Assembly (NCBI RefSeq): GCF_003688995.1
Contig: NZ_PENI01000049.1
Location: forward strand, 1-59,079
Direction: 5' to 3'
DNA length: 59,079 nt
Source: Streptomyces shenzhenensis
Lineage (GTDB): Bacteria > Actinomycetota > Actinomycetes > Streptomycetales > Streptomycetaceae
In this document: positions 11,393-19,567 of the stretch, in pieces
How the letters are laid out: the number at the start of each line of letters is the position of its first letter
How positions within the stretch are numbered: position 1 is the stretch's first letter
Translations under genes and position numbers: made by a program
The notes under the pieces: model-generated
Told to the model about the DNA's origin: nothing
The model's input: the letters and a program-made list of their open reading frames with translations, nothing else
Databases searched by the model: none

Positions 11393-12376
11393 TCACATGA
11401 CGTCGTCGGGCAGGTCGGCGGCCGACTCCTCGGGCGTGAGGTCATTCCGTAGCCGGTACCAGGACGGCTGGCGCAGCAGTCCCGCCCGGGTGCGGGTGCT
11501 GTAGCCGACCTCGCCGACCAGCCGGGGCAGCACCCAACGGGCCCCGGCGATCCGCGGGACCGGGTCGAAGGGGCACACGCCGGTCTCGGCGGCCCGCAGC
11601 AGCGCGGTCAGTTCAGCCCGTTCGGCCTCGCTCCAGCCGGTGCCCACGCCGCCGACGTACCGCAGCCGGCCGGCCGCGCGCTGGCCGACGAGCACCGCGC
11701 CCGGGAGGCCCGCGAGCCGCCCCTTGCCCGGCAGCCAGCCGCCGACGACGACGTCCGCGGTGCGCAGGTTGCGGATCTTGATCCAGGCGCGGGAGCGCAC
11801 ACCCGGCTCGTACACCGAGTCCAGCCGTTTGCACACCAGGCCCTCCAGGCCGTGCTCCCGGGTGGCCCGCAGTGCCTCGGCGCCGTGCCCGACCACGGCG
11901 GCCGGGGTGGACCAGTAGGGGCCGTCGAGCGCCAGTTCCTCGAGCCGGGCCCGGCGCCGCGCGTACGGCAGCGCGAGCAGGGGGCGGCCGAGGTGCGGCA
12001 CGTCGAACAGCACGAGGTGCACGGGGACCTGGGCCGCCCGGCGCGCCGCCCGGTCCGGGGCGTGCGCCAGGCCCATGCGGCTCTGCAGCAACTGGAAGTC
12101 GGCGCGTCCGCGGTCGTCCAGGGCCAGCACCTCACCGTCCAGGATCGCGGGCGTGGCGCCCAGGACGCCGCCCAGCGGGCGCAGTTCGGGGTAGGCGCCG
12201 GTGATGTCCTCGCCCGAGCGGGCGCGCAGCAGCAGGCTGCCGTCGCCGGGCAGATAGGCCATCACGCGCTGGCCGTCCTGTTTCGTCTCGTAGGCCCACC
12301 GGGCGTCCTGGGCGGCCGGCGGCAGTGTGCCGGGGGTGGCGAGCATCGGCGGGATCGTCGCAAGGGTCGCGGTCAC
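11393..12376 (-). CDS. ATP-dependent DNA ligase (LigC/LigD-ligase type)
   Basis: A 327-residue ligase. Motif I is ETKQDGQR with the adenylated Lys 32; motif III (LVLFDV), motif IIIa, motif IV (GLEGLVCKR) and motif V (WIKIRN) follow in order, then an OB-fold (DVVVGGWLPGKGRLAGL). It lacks the DNA-binding N-terminal domain of replicative ATP ligases, as expected for repair enzymes acting with Ku or in base-excision repair. No ku, polymerase or phosphoesterase gene is adjacent. The start is GTG at 12376 with no clear ribosome site; Met 11 is an alternative. It is separated from the GntR operon by 637 bp. Confidence 0.9.
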   Translation of the reverse strand: MTATLATIPPMLATPGTLPPAAQDARWAYETKQDGQRVMAYLPGDGSLLLRARSGEDITGAYPELRPLGGVLGATPAILDGEVLALDDRGRADFQLLQSRMGLAHAPDRAARRAAQVPVHLVLFDVPHLGRPLLALPYARRRARLEELALDGPYWSTPAAVVGHGAEALRATREHGLEGLVCKRLDSVYEPGVRSRAWIKIRNLRTADVVVGGWLPGKGRLAGLPGAVLVGQRAAGRLRYVGGVGTGWSEAERAELTALLRAAETGVCPFDPVPRIAGARWVLPRLVGEVGYSTRTRAGLLRQPSWYRLRNDLTPEESAADLPDDVM

Positions 12377-12944
12377 GGCAGAAGGTGTCGACCGCGCCCG
12401 GCGCGCTCACGCGCCTTTTCCCGCCGGTTCCCCTGAACGGGCCCGTCCCGGCGGACCGCGCGGCGCCGCCCGGCCGCCCCCGACCGGCGGACCACCGGGG
12501 CGAGTTGGCGCGCCCGTAGCCCGACCGGGCCACCGTTCGCACCGGACCGGTACGGCACGCGGATCCACGCGTACGGGCTGCTGCGCGGCCATGGCCTACA
12601 CCGGTGACCTGCCGTCGGGGTGCCACCGGGGGCGATCCGCCCGTGGCGGCAGGCCGTCGCGCCCGGAGCCGCCTGACGGGCCCCGGGCCGGTCGGCCAGC
12701 CGCGTGCCGCCGGCAGACTCAGCACGCCGGCGACCACGACCGCCCCGATGCCCGTACGCGCGGCGGCCCCCAGTCCCCGGCCGAGCAACCCCCCGGCGGA
12801 CCGGGGCGGCGAGGCAGGGCACGGCCGAGGAGAGGACGCCTGGTCGCGGCGACCGCGCGGGCACCGGCGGCCGACGCGGGCGAGGGCATCTGCCGCCACG
12901 GGGCACAGCACCGCGGCGCGGACCGCCATCTGCGGGCAATGTGT
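12377..12944. other. Gene-free stretch between ligase and gntR
   Basis: No convincing gene is seen. All frames are Arg/Pro/Gly-rich low-complexity translations. One minus-strand frame holds a short hydrophobic run (GIGAVVVAGVLSL) but has no ribosome site or recognisable family. It could be a decayed small membrane-protein gene. Confidence 0.4.
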
Positions 12945-12986
12945 CCGACAAAATTGTTGACAATATTGTCGGGCTAGATTTACGTT
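12945..12986 (+). promoter_or_regulatory. gntR promoter with overlapping inverted-repeat operator
   Basis: An AT-rich patch stands out in GC-rich surroundings. TTGACA (12957-12962) and a TACGTT-like -10 (12981-12986, spacing 18) can serve as promoter. Inverted repeats overlap it: outer arms CCGACA (12945-12950) and TGTCGG (12967-12972), and inner ATTGT/ACAAT words. The -35 box lies inside the palindrome, so binding of the GntR protein would block transcription. Autoregulation is inferred. Confidence 0.6.
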
Positions 12987-13013
12987 CGACAGGCACTCAC
13001 TCAGGGAGGGCAC

Positions 13014-13664
13014 ATGCCGAACGAAGCCCGTCCGAGCACCGGGGAGCAGGCCAAGCAGCATGCGCTCGCGCGGCTGCGGCAGGCGATCGCGCACGGCGAG
13101 ATGGCACCGGCCCAGCGGCTGGTGGAGAACGAACTCGCCGAGCAGTTCGGTGTGACGCGGGCCAGCATCCGGGCGGCGCTGATCGATCTGGAGGCCCAGG
13201 GACTGGTCGAGCGGATCCGCAACCGCGGCTCGCGGGTGCGGGTGGTGACCGTGGAGGAGGCGGTCGCGATCACGGAGTGCCGCATGGTCCTGGAAGGACT
13301 GTGCGCGGCGAAGGCGGCCGTCGCGGCCGACGACGAGCAGCTGACCGTGCTCGCGGACCTGGGGGCGGCCATGACCAAGGCCGTCGCCGACGGCGAGCCG
13401 GTCACGTACTCCGCGCTCAACCACGAACTGCACGACCGGATCCGGGAGTTCTCCGGCCAGCAGACCGCCGTGGAACTGCTGGAGCGGCTCAACGCCCAAC
13501 TGGTGCGGCACCGCTTCCAGCTGGCGCTGCGGCCGGGGCGACCGCAGCAGTCCCTGAGCGAGCATCTGGCGATGATCGAAGCGATCGGGGCCAGGGACCC
13601 GCAGGCGGCCGAGGCGGCCGTCCGTGCCCACCTCACCAGCGTGATCGACGCGTTGCGCGACTGA
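13014..13664 (+). CDS. GntR-family (FadR/FCD) transcriptional regulator
   Basis: A 216-residue regulator. The N-terminal winged helix shows LRQAIAHGEMAPAQRLVENELAEQFGVTRASIRAALIDL-type organisation (helix-turn-helix around EQFGVTRASIRAAL) and the wing LVERIRNRGSRVRVV. The C-terminal FCD effector domain (about 80-216) carries ECRMVLEGLCAAKAA and the LSEHLAMIEAI metal/ligand region. The ATG follows GGGAGGGC. It heads the four catabolic genes downstream and probably responds to the aromatic substrate or an intermediate; its own promoter is covered by a palindrome. Confidence 0.9.
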   Translation: MPNEARPSTGEQAKQHALARLRQAIAHGEMAPAQRLVENELAEQFGVTRASIRAALIDLEAQGLVERIRNRGSRVRVVTVEEAVAITECRMVLEGLCAAKAAVAADDEQLTVLADLGAAMTKAVADGEPVTYSALNHELHDRIREFSGQQTAVELLERLNAQLVRHRFQLALRPGRPQQSLSEHLAMIEAIGARDPQAAEAAVRAHLTSVIDALRD

Positions 13665-13717
13665 CGCACCGGACGCGCGGGGCGGGCGCCCACCTGTCCA
13701 CCAAGGAGACCTCTGCC

Positions 13718-14470
13718 ATGACGTACCCCAACGCGCCCGCCCGGCCCCCACGCGCCACCCTCGTCGTCACCGCGCACGCCGGGGACTTCGTGTGGCGCGC
13801 GGGCGGCGCGATCGCCCTCGCCGCCGCCCGCGGCGAGAAGGTGACGATCGCATGCCTGACCTTCGGCGAGCGCGGCGAGTCCGCGAAGGCGTGGCGCGAG
13901 GGCAGGAACCTGGAGGAGATCAAGGGGATACGCCGGGAGGAGGCCGAGAAGGCCGCCGCCGTACTGGGCGCCGGGATCCGCTTCTTCGACGCCGGCGACC
14001 ACCCCCTCGTGGCCACCGCCGAGCTGACCGACCGGCTCGTCGCCCTCTACCGTGAGACACAGCCCGACGTCGTGCTCACCCACCCTGCCGAGGACCCGTA
14101 CAACGGCGATCACCCGGCCGCCCACCGCATGGCCCTTCAGGCGCGGAACCTCGCCCAGGCCATCGGCTACCCGGGCCCTGGCGGCATCATCGGCGCCCCG
14201 CCGGTCTTCTGCTTCGAGCCGCACCAGCCGGAGATGAGCGGGTTCAGGCCCGAGGTGCTGCTCGACATCACCGAGGTCTGGGAGACCAAGCGCCGGGCGA
14301 TGGAGTGCCTCGGCGCCCAGCAGCACCTGTGGGACTACTACACCGACCTAGCCGTCCGGCGCGGAGTCCAGCTGAAGCGCAACGCCGGAACCGACCTGGG
14401 CCTGGCCCACCGGACGACGGCCGAGGCGTACATGCGGCCCTTCCCGCAGATCACGAAGGAGCTGGGATGA
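13718..14470 (+). CDS. galB: 4-oxalomesaconate hydratase-like (GalB type, PIG-L/LmbE fold)
   Basis: A 250-residue zinc-dependent LmbE-fold protein. Ordinary PIG-L deacetylases begin AHPDDE; this one has TAHAGDFVWRAGGAIALAAARG, which matches the GalB variant motif (AHSADFVWRAGGAIAL, recalled from Pseudomonas GalB). Downstream, THPAEDPYNGDHPAAH provides further metal ligands and CFEPHQPEMSGFRPEVLLDIT is typical of the subgroup. GalB adds water to 4-oxalomesaconate to give 4-carboxy-4-hydroxy-2-oxoadipate (CHA). The ATG at 13718 has GGAG 11 bases upstream. Its stop overlaps the aldolase gene (ATGA). The neighbours encode the two other enzymes that handle this intermediate, which makes the GalB reading much stronger than a deacetylase. 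Confidence 0.82.
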   Translation: MTYPNAPARPPRATLVVTAHAGDFVWRAGGAIALAAARGEKVTIACLTFGERGESAKAWREGRNLEEIKGIRREEAEKAAAVLGAGIRFFDAGDHPLVATAELTDRLVALYRETQPDVVLTHPAEDPYNGDHPAAHRMALQARNLAQAIGYPGPGGIIGAPPVFCFEPHQPEMSGFRPEVLLDITEVWETKRRAMECLGAQQHLWDYYTDLAVRRGVQLKRNAGTDLGLAHRTTAEAYMRPFPQITKELG

Positions 14471-15204
14471 GCGGCGTGATCGTCACCGGCCCGCCGAAGG
14501 CCGACCCCCGGGACGTCGACGCACTGGCCGGCTTCGGCGTCGCCACCGTCCACGAGGCGATGGGCCGCACCGGACTGCTCCCGCCGCGGCTGCGTCCCAT
14601 CCAGCAGGACACCCGGGTCGCGGGCACGGCGGTCACCGTGCTCAGCTGGCCGGGCGACAACCTCATGATCCACGCGGCCGTCGAACAGTGCGGCGAGGGC
14701 GACCTCCTGGTCGTCACCACCACCTCGCCCTCCACCGACGGCATGTTCGGCGAGCTGTTCGCCACCGCGTTGCGCCGCCGCGGGGTGCGCGGCCTGGTCA
14801 TCGACGCCGGTGTCCGCGACACCCGGGAACTGCGTGAACTGGGCTTCCCCGTCTGGTCCGCCGCCGTGTCCGCGCAGGGCACCGTGAAGGCGACCGGCGG
14901 CTCGGTCAACGTGCCCGTGGCCATCGGCGGCCGGATCGTCCGGCCGGGCGATGTGATCCTCGCCGACGACGACGGGGTCGTGGTCGTGCCCCGCGAGGGG
15001 GCCCGCCGGGCGGCCGAGGCCGCGGCGGCCCGGGAGGAGAAGGAGGCCGCGGCCCGCGCCGCCTTCCTGGAGGGCCAGTTGGGCCTGGACCGCTACGGAC
15101 TGCGCGAGACCCTCGCCCGGCTGGGCGTGACGTACCAGCGGTACGAAGAGCCGGAAGAGCACGCAGCGCACGCAGTGCAGGTCCGGGACGGAGCCGGCGC
15201 GTGA
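14467..15204 (+). CDS. galC: 4-carboxy-4-hydroxy-2-oxoadipate (CHA/HMG) aldolase, RraA-like
   Basis: A 245-residue class II aldolase of the RraA-like fold. The metal- and pyruvate-binding signature GLVIDAGVRDTRELRELGFPV places the essential Arg 117 and Asp 118; GELFAT (95-100) supplies the second-shell acid. The enzyme cleaves CHA to pyruvate and oxaloacetate and usually decarboxylates oxaloacetate. RraA itself (RNase E inhibitor) is shorter and lacks the C-terminal extension seen here (residues 180-245, Ala/Glu-rich helix then LDRYGLRETLARLGVTY). ATGA overlap with galB and GTGA overlap with the tautomerase gene show tight coupling. Confidence 0.88.
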   Translation: MSGVIVTGPPKADPRDVDALAGFGVATVHEAMGRTGLLPPRLRPIQQDTRVAGTAVTVLSWPGDNLMIHAAVEQCGEGDLLVVTTTSPSTDGMFGELFATALRRRGVRGLVIDAGVRDTRELRELGFPVWSAAVSAQGTVKATGGSVNVPVAIGGRIVRPGDVILADDDGVVVVPREGARRAAEAAAAREEKEAAARAAFLEGQLGLDRYGLRETLARLGVTYQRYEEPEEHAAHAVQVRDGAGA

Positions 15205-16307
15205 CCGGGACCGCGCAGGTGCGCTGCATGCTCATGCGCGGCGGCACCTCCAAGGGCGCCTACTTCCTCGCCGCGGACCTGCCCGCCGAACCCGCCGCGC
15301 GTGCTGCGCTGTTGCTGCGCGTGATGGGCAGCCCCGACCCGCGCCAGATCGACGGCCTGGGCGGCGCGCACCCGCTCACCAGCAAGGTCGCCGTGGTCTC
15401 CGCGTCCCGGGACCCCGGGGCCGACGTCGACTACCTCTTCCTCCAGGTCGCCGTCGACCGGCCCGAGGTGACCGACCGGCAGAACTGCGGCAACATCCTC
15501 GCCGGGGTCGGCCCGTTCGCCGTGGAGCGTGGGCTGGTGGCCGCGGGGGACGGCGAGACGTCCGTCCGCATCCGGATGCTCAACACCGGGGAGCACGCGG
15601 TGGCGACCTTCCCGACGCCGGGCGGACGCGTCGACTACGGCGGTGACGCCGTGACGGCCGGGGTGCCCGGGACCGCCGCGCCGGTGCTCATCCGGTTCCC
15701 GCCCGGCGACCGCCCGCTGCTGCCCACCGGCAAGGTCCGCGACACCGTCGCCGGTACCGCCGTGACCTGCGTGGACAACGGCATGCCGACCGTGCTGATC
15801 CCGGCGTCCGCGCTGCGTGTCACCGGGTACGAGTCGCCCGCGGACCTGGAGGCGGACCAGGCGCTCGGCGAACGGCTCCACGAGATCCGGCTCGCGGCCG
15901 GGCGGCTGATGGGCCTCGGCGACGTCGCGCGCACCACGGTGCCCAAGCTGAGCCTGCTCGCCCCGCCCCGGCACGGCGGCGCGGTCACGACCCGTACCTT
16001 CATCCCCGTGCGCTGCCACACCGCCATCGGCGTGCTCGGTGCCGCGAGCGTCGCGGCCGGGCTGCGGCTGCCCGGCGGCGTGGGGGAGGGGATCGCACGG
16101 CTGCCCGGCCGGGGCGACCGCGTGCGCGTCGAACACCCCACCGGATTCCTGGACATCGACATCAGCGTCGACCCCGGATCGGCCGGCTCCGCGCCGCGGG
16201 CCCGCCGCACCGCCGTCGTCCGCACGGCCCGCAAGATCTTCGACGGCACCGTCTTCCCCGCGCCGGCACCAGCCCTTGGAGGCAGCGATGGCCCCGCCTC
16301 TCGGTGA
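15201..16307 (+). CDS. galD: 4-oxalomesaconate tautomerase-like, PrpF family
   Basis: A 368-residue PrpF/DapF-fold protein. MRGGTSKGAYF (12-22) and the catalytic loop RQNCGNILAGV (Asn 95-Cys 96-Gly 97-Asn 98) are diagnostic of PrpF/GalD isomerases. GalD converts the keto and enol forms of 4-oxalomesaconate before hydration. PrpF of the methylcitrate cycle is the alternative, but no prpB/C/D genes are present and the flanking galB/galC-like genes favour GalD. The GTG at 15201 overlaps the aldolase stop; its own 3' end overlaps the dioxygenase gene by 20 bp. Confidence 0.85.
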   Translation: MTGTAQVRCMLMRGGTSKGAYFLAADLPAEPAARAALLLRVMGSPDPRQIDGLGGAHPLTSKVAVVSASRDPGADVDYLFLQVAVDRPEVTDRQNCGNILAGVGPFAVERGLVAAGDGETSVRIRMLNTGEHAVATFPTPGGRVDYGGDAVTAGVPGTAAPVLIRFPPGDRPLLPTGKVRDTVAGTAVTCVDNGMPTVLIPASALRVTGYESPADLEADQALGERLHEIRLAAGRLMGLGDVARTTVPKLSLLAPPRHGGAVTTRTFIPVRCHTAIGVLGAASVAAGLRLPGGVGEGIARLPGRGDRVRVEHPTGFLDIDISVDPGSAGSAPRARRTAVVRTARKIFDGTVFPAPAPALGGSDGPASR

Positions 16308-17238
16308 CATCGCCCATCTCGGCCACGCCCAGTTGTTCACCCCGGACCTGGACGCCAGCGTCGCCTTCTTCACCGACTACCTCGGACTCACCGTCAACGG
16401 GCGCCGGGGCGGCACCGTCTACCTGCGGACCTTCGACGACTACGAGCACCACAGTCTCGTCCTCACCGCCCGCGACCGGCCCGGACCCGGCAGGCTCGCC
16501 CTGCGCGCCTCCGGCGAGGAGGCGCTCCGGCGCCGGGTCGAGGCGGTCGAACGGGCGGGCGGCCCGGGCCGCTGGGCGGAGGACGAACCCGGCCTCGGCA
16601 AGCTGTATGTGACGACCGACCCGGACGGGCACGAGCACGCCCTGTACTGGGAGAGCGAGCACTACCGGGCGCCCAGGGAACTGCGGCCCGCCCTGAAGAA
16701 CCAGCCGCAGGCCAAGCCCAACCGGGGCGTCGGTGTGCGCCGCCTGGACCACGTCAACTTCCTCGCCGCCGACGTGCCGGCCAACGCCGCGTTCCAGGAA
16801 CGGGTGCTGGGCGCCCGGCCCACCGAACAGATCCGGCTCGACACGGGGCGGATCGCGGCGCGCTGGCTGACCTTCACCGACAAGTCGTACGACGTCGTCT
16901 ACACCGCCGACCGGACCGGCTCGGCCGGCCGGCTGCACCACCTCGCCTTCGCGACCGACACCCGCGAGGACATCCTGCGCGCCGCCGATCTCGCCGTCGA
17001 CACGGGCGTGTTCATCGAGACCGGCCCGCACAAGCACGCCATCCAGCAGACGTTCTTCCTGTACGTGTACGAGCCCGGCGGCAACCGCATCGAGCTGTGC
17101 AACCCGCTCACCCGGCTGGTACTGGCGCCCGACTGGCCGCTGATCACCTGGACCGAGGCCGAGCGCGCCAGGGGACAGGCCTGGGGACTGAAGACCATCG
17201 AGTCCTTCCACACCCACGGCACACCACCGGCCGGCTGA
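16288..17238 (+). CDS. Type I (VOC) extradiol ring-cleavage dioxygenase
   Basis: A 316-residue two-module VOC enzyme. In the C-terminal module the Fe(II) triad is intact: His 155 (RLDHVNF), His 218 (LHHLAF) and Glu 269 (EPGGNRIEL). The spacings are 63 and 51, against 61 and 51 in catechol 2,3-dioxygenase XylE. His 248/250 and Tyr 261 fit the acid-base residues. It inserts O2 beside a catecholic diol. The ATG at 16288 has GGAGG 7 bases upstream, inside the tautomerase gene. The three preceding genes process 4-oxalomesaconate, the product of gallate 4,5-cleavage, so a gallate-like trihydroxybenzoate is the likely substrate. Known gallate dioxygenases are of the unrelated LigAB type, so the substrate is inference. 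Confidence 0.82.
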   Translation: MAPPLGDIAHLGHAQLFTPDLDASVAFFTDYLGLTVNGRRGGTVYLRTFDDYEHHSLVLTARDRPGPGRLALRASGEEALRRRVEAVERAGGPGRWAEDEPGLGKLYVTTDPDGHEHALYWESEHYRAPRELRPALKNQPQAKPNRGVGVRRLDHVNFLAADVPANAAFQERVLGARPTEQIRLDTGRIAARWLTFTDKSYDVVYTADRTGSAGRLHHLAFATDTREDILRAADLAVDTGVFIETGPHKHAIQQTFFLYVYEPGGNRIELCNPLTRLVLAPDWPLITWTEAERARGQAWGLKTIESFHTHGTPPAG

Positions 17239-17261
17239 ACGCGGCGGCACCGCCCGTCCGT

Positions 17262-18068
17262 TCACCGCTGTGCCGCGGGGTCCGCGCCCTCGGCGGACTC
17301 GTCGGAGCCCAGGCCCGTGCAGGCCCGCCTGCCGTCCACCTCCGCGCACGCCTCCACGCCCCGGGCCGAGGGCACCGCGAGCATCGGGCTGGTGTACCCG
17401 GCGGAGTCCGCGCCGGAATAGGTCGCCGACAGCACGTCCTGGCCCACCCGCACGGACACCTCCCGAGGGCGCGGCGAGCGCACCCGCACCTCCGACCAGG
17501 CGGTGCCGCAGGCGGGCGAGTAGCGCAGCCGGACGTCGTACCCGGTGTCCGACACGGCACTCTCGGTCCGCGCGTCCCGCGCGCAGGCCGATGTGTCCGG
17601 CAGCGCCCCCCGGCACGACGCGGCGTGGCAGCGGGGGGACGCCATCGCGTTCTGCGCCCCCTGCGGCCCCTGCCGGCCGGACACCGCGAACGCGGTGGCC
17701 GTCGCGACGGCCACGGCCAGCAGCGCGAGCGCCGGCAGCGGCGGCCGTGGCAGCCGCGGCAACCGGGGCCGTGGCGGGCCGAGCCGGCCGGCCGTCGCGG
17801 GCGCCGCCGGGGACGGCGGGCCGCCGCCGGTCTCCCACAGGGCGACGACCGGGCCGGGGTCGGTGTCGGCGAGCCGGGCGAGCGCCTCGACGGCGGAGCG
17901 CGGCGGGCGCTGGATGCCGGCCAGATACCGGTGCCAGGCGGACTTGCTGTACGGGGTGCGGGCGGCCAGCGCCGCCAGGCTCAGGCCCGTACGGTCCTTG
18001 AGCGCGCGCAGCCGCACCGCCAGCGGCTCGTCGGGAGAGGTGGGTCCGGGGGGTGGCGGCTGCCGCAT
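17262..18068 (-). CDS. XRE-type HTH protein with membrane anchor and DUF2690 domain
   Basis: A 268-residue bitopic protein. Residues 15-70 form an XRE helix-turn-helix (RTGLSLAALAARTPYSKSAWHRYLAG); residues 80-108 are Pro/Arg-rich; a membrane segment (LPALALLAVAVATATAFAV) is at about 108-127; the C-terminal extracellular DUF2690 domain has four Cys (CHAASCRGALPDTSACA region) and a beta-rich tail. The layout is common in streptomycetes; function is unknown, possibly sensing at the envelope. The ATG at 18068 follows GAGGAA; an in-frame upstream start lacks a ribosome site. It converges on the meta-cleavage operon with a 23-bp gap. Confidence 0.8.
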   Translation of the reverse strand: MRQPPPPGPTSPDEPLAVRLRALKDRTGLSLAALAARTPYSKSAWHRYLAGIQRPPRSAVEALARLADTDPGPVVALWETGGGPPSPAAPATAGRLGPPRPRLPRLPRPPLPALALLAVAVATATAFAVSGRQGPQGAQNAMASPRCHAASCRGALPDTSACARDARTESAVSDTGYDVRLRYSPACGTAWSEVRVRSPRPREVSVRVGQDVLSATYSGADSAGYTSPMLAVPSARGVEACAEVDGRRACTGLGSDESAEGADPAAQR

Positions 18069-18188
18069 GGTGCGTTCCTCGACTCCCTTTCCGCTATGGG
18101 CGCTTCGCCCCTGATGTCGCCATGGCTTCCCGGCCGGGCCACGGCCCAACCGGAGTGGGGCAGGAGATGAGTGAGGTGGCGACAGGTC

Positions 18189-18229
18189 GAAGGCCCGTTC
18201 GGGAACGCGAGGTTTCCGAACGGGCCTTC
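18189..18229 (-). terminator. Hairpin terminator of the SH3 gene
   Basis: A perfect 14-bp stem, GAAGGCCCGTTCGG paired with CCGAACGGGCCTTC around a 13-base loop, lies 32 bp beyond the SH3 stop and upstream of the DUF2690 gene. Confidence 0.75.
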
Positions 18230-18260
18230 GGCGGTCAGGGTGTCGGGTGGGCCTGAACCG

Positions 18261-18761
18261 TCAGCACCACGGCACGGCGGTGCCGACCCGTACGTAGTGT
18301 GCGGAGACATAGCCCTTGTGGTGCGCCAGCCGGTACCAGGTGCGGGTGCCGAGCACCCGCGAACCGTGCTTCTTGCAGGTGATCGTCACGAGCCGGTTGC
18401 CGTGCCGGTGGCCGACCACGCGGTAGCCGGTGCCCGGCCCGGAACGGACGTTCAGGTGGGCGTGGCGGGTGGTCACCCGCCCCGTGGTGACCATGCCGTG
18501 CCGGTACGTGGTCCGCCGGGCGATGCTGTGCACCCGGTGCGTGGCGTGGTGCGCGTGGTGCCGCCGGTGCGTGGCGCGGTGCCCCGCCGGGGCGTGCCGG
18601 GCGGGGGTGGGCAGCAGGGACGGCAGGGTGGACGGGGCGACGGCGGCCGGCGCCGGGAGCGGTGCGGTCCGGCCCGCATCGGCGGCCGAGGCCGCCGTGG
18701 GCAGGAGTGCGAGCGCCACGACCGTGGCCAGCAGGCCGCTCTTCATGGTCCGTCGGATCAT
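18261..18761 (-). CDS. Secreted SH3b-domain protein
   Basis: A 166-residue exported protein. A signal peptide (about 1-27, SGLLATVVALALLPTAASA) is followed by a Pro/Ala then His/Arg-rich linker (HRATHRRHHAHHATHR) and a C-terminal bacterial SH3 domain (about 97-160) with HLNVRSGPGTGYRVVG and WYRLAHHKGYVSAHYV. Bacterial SH3 domains bind cell-wall peptides. No catalytic domain is attached, so it is probably a wall-associated binding protein. The ATG at 18761 has GGAGG 6 bases upstream; Met 6 is an alternative. Divergent from the MarR gene; followed by a strong hairpin. Confidence 0.85.
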   Translation of the reverse strand: MIRRTMKSGLLATVVALALLPTAASAADAGRTAPLPAPAAVAPSTLPSLLPTPARHAPAGHRATHRRHHAHHATHRVHSIARRTTYRHGMVTTGRVTTRHAHLNVRSGPGTGYRVVGHRHGNRLVTITCKKHGSRVLGTRTWYRLAHHKGYVSAHYVRVGTAVPWC

Positions 18762-18971
18762 GGAAACCTCCGGGCTGTCGTTCTCGTGACCACGAGCCGT
18801 GATCACGACAGCCAGCGTTTCCGTGACGGCCGGCCGGAATGCCGTTCCCGCGTCCCGCGGGACGCCCGGGACGTGCCCGGGACGGACCGCCCGCGGGCGG
18901 CATGACGGCCGGTGCCCTGCGGAGCCCCGCAAATTACTTGAGTTACGCAACGATATGGTAAAGTGGCGAGC

Positions 18972-19511
18972 ATGTCCCCAGAACCGCTCCCCGCCGCCCC
19001 CACCGCCTCTGCCGAGGTCGTCGAGATCGAGCGCGCCCTCTCGCGCATCACCTACCTGAGCACCCGGACCCGGCAGCACGACCGGCTGATGGCGCTGGCC
19101 GGAGTGCCGCTGGACCGCGCCGCGGTGGCGCTGCTGCGGCAGATCGTGGACGCCGAGCCGCTGCGGCCGGGCGAGCTGGCCCAGCGGCTGGGCGTCGAGG
19201 CGTCCCATGTGACGCGCACGGTGCAGCAGCTCCAGCGGTCCGGCTACGTCAGCCGCGTCCCCGACCCGGACGACCGGCGGGCCCAGCGGATCGAGCTGAC
19301 CGACGCAGGGCGGGAGGCCATCGGCCGGGTCCGGGCCGCCGGGGCGCGCGGCATGCAGATCGCGCTCGCCGACTGGACGCCCGAGGAACTGCGGCAGCTG
19401 GCCACCCTCTTCCACCGCATGGTCGACGACTTCCTCGCGCACTCCGTCGAGGACGAGCCCGCCGAGGCCCCGGCGGCGGACGTGGTACCCCGGCCGTCTA
19501 CCGTCGAGTAA
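18972..19511 (+). CDS. MarR-family transcriptional regulator
   Basis: A 179-residue winged-helix regulator: helix-turn-helix RPGELAQRLGVEASHVTRTVQQL and wing VSRVPDPDDRRAQRIELT, flanked by dimerisation helices. The C-terminus has an acidic Pro/Ala tail. The ATG at 18972 is used; an in-frame GTG lies three codons earlier and neither has a strong ribosome site. The upstream 40 bp (around 18930-18965) are unusually AT-rich (ACTTGAGTTACGC, ATGGTAAAGTG) and probably hold the promoter and operator. A peroxiredoxin gene follows after 56 bp, suggesting a role in oxidant response. Confidence 0.88.
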   Translation: MSPEPLPAAPTASAEVVEIERALSRITYLSTRTRQHDRLMALAGVPLDRAAVALLRQIVDAEPLRPGELAQRLGVEASHVTRTVQQLQRSGYVSRVPDPDDRRAQRIELTDAGREAIGRVRAAGARGMQIALADWTPEELRQLATLFHRMVDDFLAHSVEDEPAEAPAADVVPRPSTVE

Positions 19512-19567
19512 TATCCGGCGGCAGGCCGCCGGCGAGGCGGTGTCGCGCGGAACGAGGAGGGACAGCG

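Noticed and set aside
12373..12996. 207-residue minus-strand frame between ligase and gntR
   Set aside because: Arg/Gly/Pro low complexity, and its start lies inside the gntR promoter palindrome.
13718..14470. PIG-L type N-acetylglucosaminyl deacetylase (mycothiol or glycan)
   Set aside because: The AHPDDE motif is replaced by the GalB-type AHAGDFVWRAGG and the flanking genes handle 4-oxalomesaconate.
15201..16307. PrpF of the methylcitrate cycle
   Set aside because: No prpB, prpC or prpD/acnD genes nearby; the operon context points to 4-oxalomesaconate tautomerase.
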